A stretch of 16,523 nt of DNA from the NCBI GenBank assembly GCA_910588165.1, contig CAJUOR010000031.1:2278-18800 (forward strand). Reading direction: 5' to 3'. How positions within the stretch are numbered: position 1 is the stretch's first letter; the number at the start of each line of letters is the position of its first letter. Below, in pieces: positions 14,269 to 16,523 of this stretch. The position numbers and the translations under genes were made by a program. The notes under the pieces were generated by a model. That model was not told the DNA's origin. It did not search any database and was given only the letters and a program-made list of their open reading frames with translations. This DNA is from an uncultured Thomasclavelia sp. (GTDB lineage Bacteria; Bacillota_I; Bacilli_A; Erysipelotrichales; Coprobacillaceae).

Positions 14269-16059
14269 ATGCTTGAAATCAGAGATTTGAATATTCAAAA
14301 AAACGATTTTTCTTTATCGAGCAAGCAACCACTTTGTTTTCAGGAAGGACACTTGCATTTAATTAAAGGGGCATCTGGTTCAGGAAAAACCGGTTTATTA
14401 TATGTTTTAGGTTTGATTTCCGATAGTCAGGATTTCAAGTATTGTTATTATGGTAAAAGGATTGTTTCACAAAAGCAGAAGGATAATTTAAAGAAAGGTG
14501 AAATAGGCTTTGTCTATCAGAATTTTAATATGATAGAAACACTAAACCTTTATGAGAATTTAAATCTGTTCGCCAATTTAAAAGGACGAGCGTTAAGCAT
14601 CAAAAAGGCTAAAGAAATCATGACATTAGTCAGGCTGAATGATATATCATTGAAAAGAAGGCCATCACAGCTATCAGGTGGGCAGAAACAAAGATTTTGT
14701 TTAGCCTGTGTGTTGGCTAAAGCTCCTAAAGTGATTATTGCCGATGAACCTACAAGTGCATTAGATAATCAAAATGCTGATATGATGATGTTAGTTTTGA
14801 AATCATTAGCTATGAAGCAAAATAAAATTGTGATTGTATCAACTCATACAAAACGTTACGATAAACTTTCTGATATGATTTTTGAAATTCGTATGGGAGA
14901 GGTTAATTGTTTGAAAAGTTGTGTTGAAAAGAAGGAATATCAAAGCAAAAAATTGAAGGAAATGAAAGTTAAAAACAGCTTTTATCAAACGCTTTTGAGC
15001 CATCAGTTAAAACAATTATTTTCTAAATACCGCTTGTTGTTAGTTTTGACTATTATTATCTTTTCCTTTGGTATTTACATGATAGATTATTTCAGTACTT
15101 CAGTTAAGGATTATGAAAATCGAATCAATCAAGCCATTCAAGATGAAGTTATTCTATCTACTGATATTTTGGATATAGACGAAGCTTTGATTTTACAAGA
15201 TAAGATTGCAAAATTGCAAAATATCAATGAGGTGCATCCTTTGTATCAAACACAAGGAGTCATTACTGATAAAAATGGTAATCAAAGTAATGTGGTTATT
15301 TATCCAATCTACCCGTTTCAAGTAACAGAAGATTTGCCTGATAGCTTTTATGGGGACAGTAGTTTTTTGGGAAATGTCGGAGAAAGCTATATACTTCAAA
15401 TCAATGGACAACAATATTCATATCAGCTTCATGATATTATAGATGGGCAAAGACTTCAGGCTTATGGAAAGGGCATGAAAACATTGTTTATTCCAGCAAA
15501 GCAATTTGACAATACAAAAGCAATTTTTACAGGAAAATTCATTTGTGATATGGTAAATTTTGAAGCTTTTGATAACATGAAAGAGAACTTGTTGTTGATG
15601 AATAAGAATTTTAAGGTAGAAAGTACTTTTAGAGATATGATGCTTGTGAAAAATAACATGGCATTAAATCGCATTTATCAGTATATTGCATTTATTGTGA
15701 TGAATATCATTATCTTTATATTACTATGCTATATGCAATATCATGAGTTTCAGGATAAAAAGAAAATATTATGTGTCTATCAAGCCAATGGACTCTCTAA
15801 GAAAGATGTTATTTATTTAGAAGGTTGGGAAGCTTTTATTAAAGTAGGCAGTTATTTTGTCGGTAGCTGTTTACTCATCTCCTTGATGATGGTTGTTGGT
15901 AACCATTTCTTTTTAGCAAAGGTTAAACAACATTTTGATTTAACACTTTTTGGTTTGTTGGGACTGATGTTGGTGATTGAGTTTATTGTGCCGCATATAG
16001 TTACTCAAATGATGATTTGGCGTATGAATATTGAAGACGAATTGCGTGCTAACGTATAA
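14269..16059 (+). CDS. ABC ATPase-FtsX/MacB-type permease fusion (half-transporter 2)
   Basis: 596 aa; ATG 14269 follows AGGTGAG and begins five bases after the previous stop, so the two genes are co-translated. The ATPase domain (~1-210) has Walker A GASGSGKT (34-41), Q-loop 'FVYQNFNM' (Gln84), signature LSGGQKQR (135-142), Walker B 'VIIADEP' (155-161), a canonical D-loop 'SALD' and His193 in 'VSTHT'. The permease has TM1 ~256-274, an extracellular domain of only ~195 residues (275-470), then TM2 ~471-490, TM3 ~525-544 and TM4 ~558-577; its TM2-TM3 loop contains 'ANGLSKKDV', as in FtsX/MacB proteins. It is thus a shorter, more canonical partner of half-transporter 1, and together they most simply form a heterodimer. 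It could serve peptide export, immunity or sensing. The operon ends at a strong terminator. Confidence 0.88.
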   Translation: MLEIRDLNIQKNDFSLSSKQPLCFQEGHLHLIKGASGSGKTGLLYVLGLISDSQDFKYCYYGKRIVSQKQKDNLKKGEIGFVYQNFNMIETLNLYENLNLFANLKGRALSIKKAKEIMTLVRLNDISLKRRPSQLSGGQKQRFCLACVLAKAPKVIIADEPTSALDNQNADMMMLVLKSLAMKQNKIVIVSTHTKRYDKLSDMIFEIRMGEVNCLKSCVEKKEYQSKKLKEMKVKNSFYQTLLSHQLKQLFSKYRLLLVLTIIIFSFGIYMIDYFSTSVKDYENRINQAIQDEVILSTDILDIDEALILQDKIAKLQNINEVHPLYQTQGVITDKNGNQSNVVIYPIYPFQVTEDLPDSFYGDSSFLGNVGESYILQINGQQYSYQLHDIIDGQRLQAYGKGMKTLFIPAKQFDNTKAIFTGKFICDMVNFEAFDNMKENLLLMNKNFKVESTFRDMMLVKNNMALNRIYQYIAFIVMNIIIFILLCYMQYHEFQDKKKILCVYQANGLSKKDVIYLEGWEAFIKVGSYFVGSCLLISLMMVVGNHFFLAKVKQHFDLTLFGLLGLMLVIEFIVPHIVTQMMIWRMNIEDELRANV

Positions 16060-16064
16060 GGGTT

Positions 16065-16103
16065 AAAGCAACATAGGTAGTTACCAATACCTTGTTGCTT
16101 TTT
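16065..16103 (+). terminator. Strong terminator of the transporter operon
   Basis: Long stem AAAGCAACA-(T)-AGGTA / TACCT-TGTTGCTTT (16065-16079 with 16088-16101, one bulged T) with a T run to 16103. Confidence 0.92.
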
Positions 16104-16152
16104 CTTGACACAGGTTTCATTTATGTCTTATGAAAAATATTTAAAAATTTTC

Positions 16153-16168
16153 ATGAAAGCGAAAACGG
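16153..16168 (+). promoter_or_regulatory. Candidate CcpA cre site
   Basis: ATGAAAGCGAAAACGG fits WTGNNARCGNWWWCAW at all positions except the last two. Its position ~130 bp before the promoter fits either activation or upstream control of adhE; this is a motif match only. Confidence 0.45.
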
Positions 16169-16184
16169 ATACATTTTCTCACAC

Positions 16185-16202
16185 TGGTGAAAATTATCAC
16201 GA
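16185..16202. promoter_or_regulatory. Rex/CRP-FNR-like palindrome
   Basis: TGGTGAAAATTATCACGA contains a perfect GTGA-N6-TCAC core. It matches 11 of 14 defined positions of the Firmicute Rex consensus TTGTGAANNNNTTCACAA. A CRP/FNR-family protein could use the same core. Confidence 0.4.
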
Positions 16203-16293
16203 ATATGACAATAGAATTTGAATTTACTTCAATTTAACAGACTTTTTGGATTTGACTAAATAGCTTTTGGCGATTGAAAAAGACACATTTTTT

Positions 16294-16311
16294 TTGTTTA
16301 CAAATTCACAA
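16294..16311. promoter_or_regulatory. Candidate Rex operator overlapping the adhE -35
   Basis: TTGTTTACAAATTCACAA matches 12 of 14 defined positions of the Rex consensus, with a perfect right half-site TTCACAA. It covers the -35 hexamer, as expected for NADH-responsive repression of adhE. Confidence 0.5.
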
Positions 16312-16325
16312 GATAATGATATATT
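16297..16325 (+). promoter_or_regulatory. adhE promoter
   Basis: TTTACA (16297-16302), 17-bp spacer and TATATT (16320-16325), giving a leader of ~40 nt. Confidence 0.7.
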
Positions 16326-16372
16326 ATAGGCGTAGTGAGGATTTATTCACAAAATTTTATGGAGGTGTGATT

Positions 16373-16523
16373 ATGGCAAAAAAAGCCGAAAAAGAAGCAG
16401 TAGCTACAAAGAAGGAATGGACAAACGAAGAAATTGATCAACACGTTGATCAGTTAGTCAATAAAGCACAAGAAGCTTTAACTAAATATCTTCGTATGGA
16501 CCAAGATCATGTAGACTACATTG
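16373..16523 (+). CDS. adhE: Bifunctional acetaldehyde-CoA/alcohol dehydrogenase, N-terminal 50 codons
   Basis: ATG 16373 follows GGAGGTG (16361-16367). The frame is open to the window edge and is truncated there. The visible part has a short lysine- and glutamate-rich N-terminal extension, then 'EWTNEEIDQHVDQLVNKAQEA' and 'MDQDHVDYI', closely matching the start of streptococcal/bifidobacterial-type AdhE ('LDQEQVDYIVAKAS'). AdhE reduces acetyl-CoA to ethanol using two NADH and assembles into spirosomes; the catalytic parts lie outside the window. The upstream region has Rex-like and cre-like sites, fitting redox-controlled fermentation. Identity rests on 50 residues only. Confidence 0.8.
   Translation, partial: MAKKAEKEAVATKKEWTNEEIDQHVDQLVNKAQEALTKYLRMDQDHVDYI

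Larger units (their letters stand above)
16104..16372 (+). promoter_or_regulatory. adhE upstream control region
   Basis: A ~270-bp AT-rich region without a gene. It contains a cre-like site (16153-16168), a GTGA-N6-TCAC palindrome (16185-16202), a Rex-like site (16294-16311) overlapping the -35, the main promoter (16297-16325) and a further half-site TTCACAA at 16346-16352 downstream of the likely transcription start. An ATGAAAA/TTTTCAT inverted repeat lies at about 16134-16155, next to the cre-like site. Confidence 0.6.

Noticed and set aside
16335..16352. A third full Rex operator downstream of the adhE promoter
   Set aside because: Only the TTCACAA half-site is good; the upstream GTGA is at N8 rather than N6 spacing, so the remaining matches are likely chance.

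Overview
The window looks like chromosomal DNA of a low-GC Gram-positive bacterium. The supporting signs are AT-rich intergenic DNA, strong AGGAGG ribosome binding sites, sigma-A type promoters, stem-plus-T-run terminators, a SpoVK/CbbX-type AAA ATPase, and an AdhE whose N-terminus reads like those of streptococci and relatives. A fermentative, gut or oral Firmicute such as an Erysipelotrichia member would fit. That placement is an inference from gene content and was not tested.

Layout. 1-1694 (minus): 5' part of a two-domain AAA+ ATPase whose 3' end is outside the window. 1804-3787 (plus): three short transcription units, namely a DUF1622 membrane protein, an alpha/beta hydrolase with a hydrophobic C-terminal tail, and a 33-residue membrane microprotein. 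3833-5269 (minus): an N-acetylhexosamine 1-kinase homologue followed by a small SHOCT-domain membrane protein. 5390-7468 (plus): a Cof-type HAD phosphatase and a CyuA/YhaM-family cysteine desulfidase. 7505-8850 (minus): an MBL-fold hydrolase translationally coupled to a small P-loop kinase. 8933-10489 (plus): a COG2509-type FAD-dependent oxidoreductase. Most of these are ordinary housekeeping or metabolic units, and two of the divergent pairs have readable back-to-back promoters.

10490-11464 is a long AT-rich stretch without an intact gene. It contains a decayed copy of the P-loop kinase found at 7505-7999. An 11-bp tandem duplication and an in-frame stop break this copy, but its terminator is still present. 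Two large inverted repeats also lie here.

11410-16103 is the most interesting part. A near-consensus promoter drives a small, cysteine-free secreted protein (119 aa with signal peptide). A partial terminator and a ~255-bp leader follow, then two adjacent, dissimilar half-transporters, each an ABC ATPase fused to a MacB/FtsX-type 4-TM permease. A strong terminator closes the block. The layout suggests a peptide export, immunity or sensing module, possibly bacteriocin-like and only faintly reminiscent of lactococcin 972. No regulator, maturation enzyme or protease accompanies it.

The window ends in the first 50 codons of adhE. Its upstream region carries a strong promoter, one Rex-like palindrome overlapping the -35, a second GTGA-N6-TCAC palindrome and a CcpA cre-like site. 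This is consistent with redox and carbon control of fermentation.
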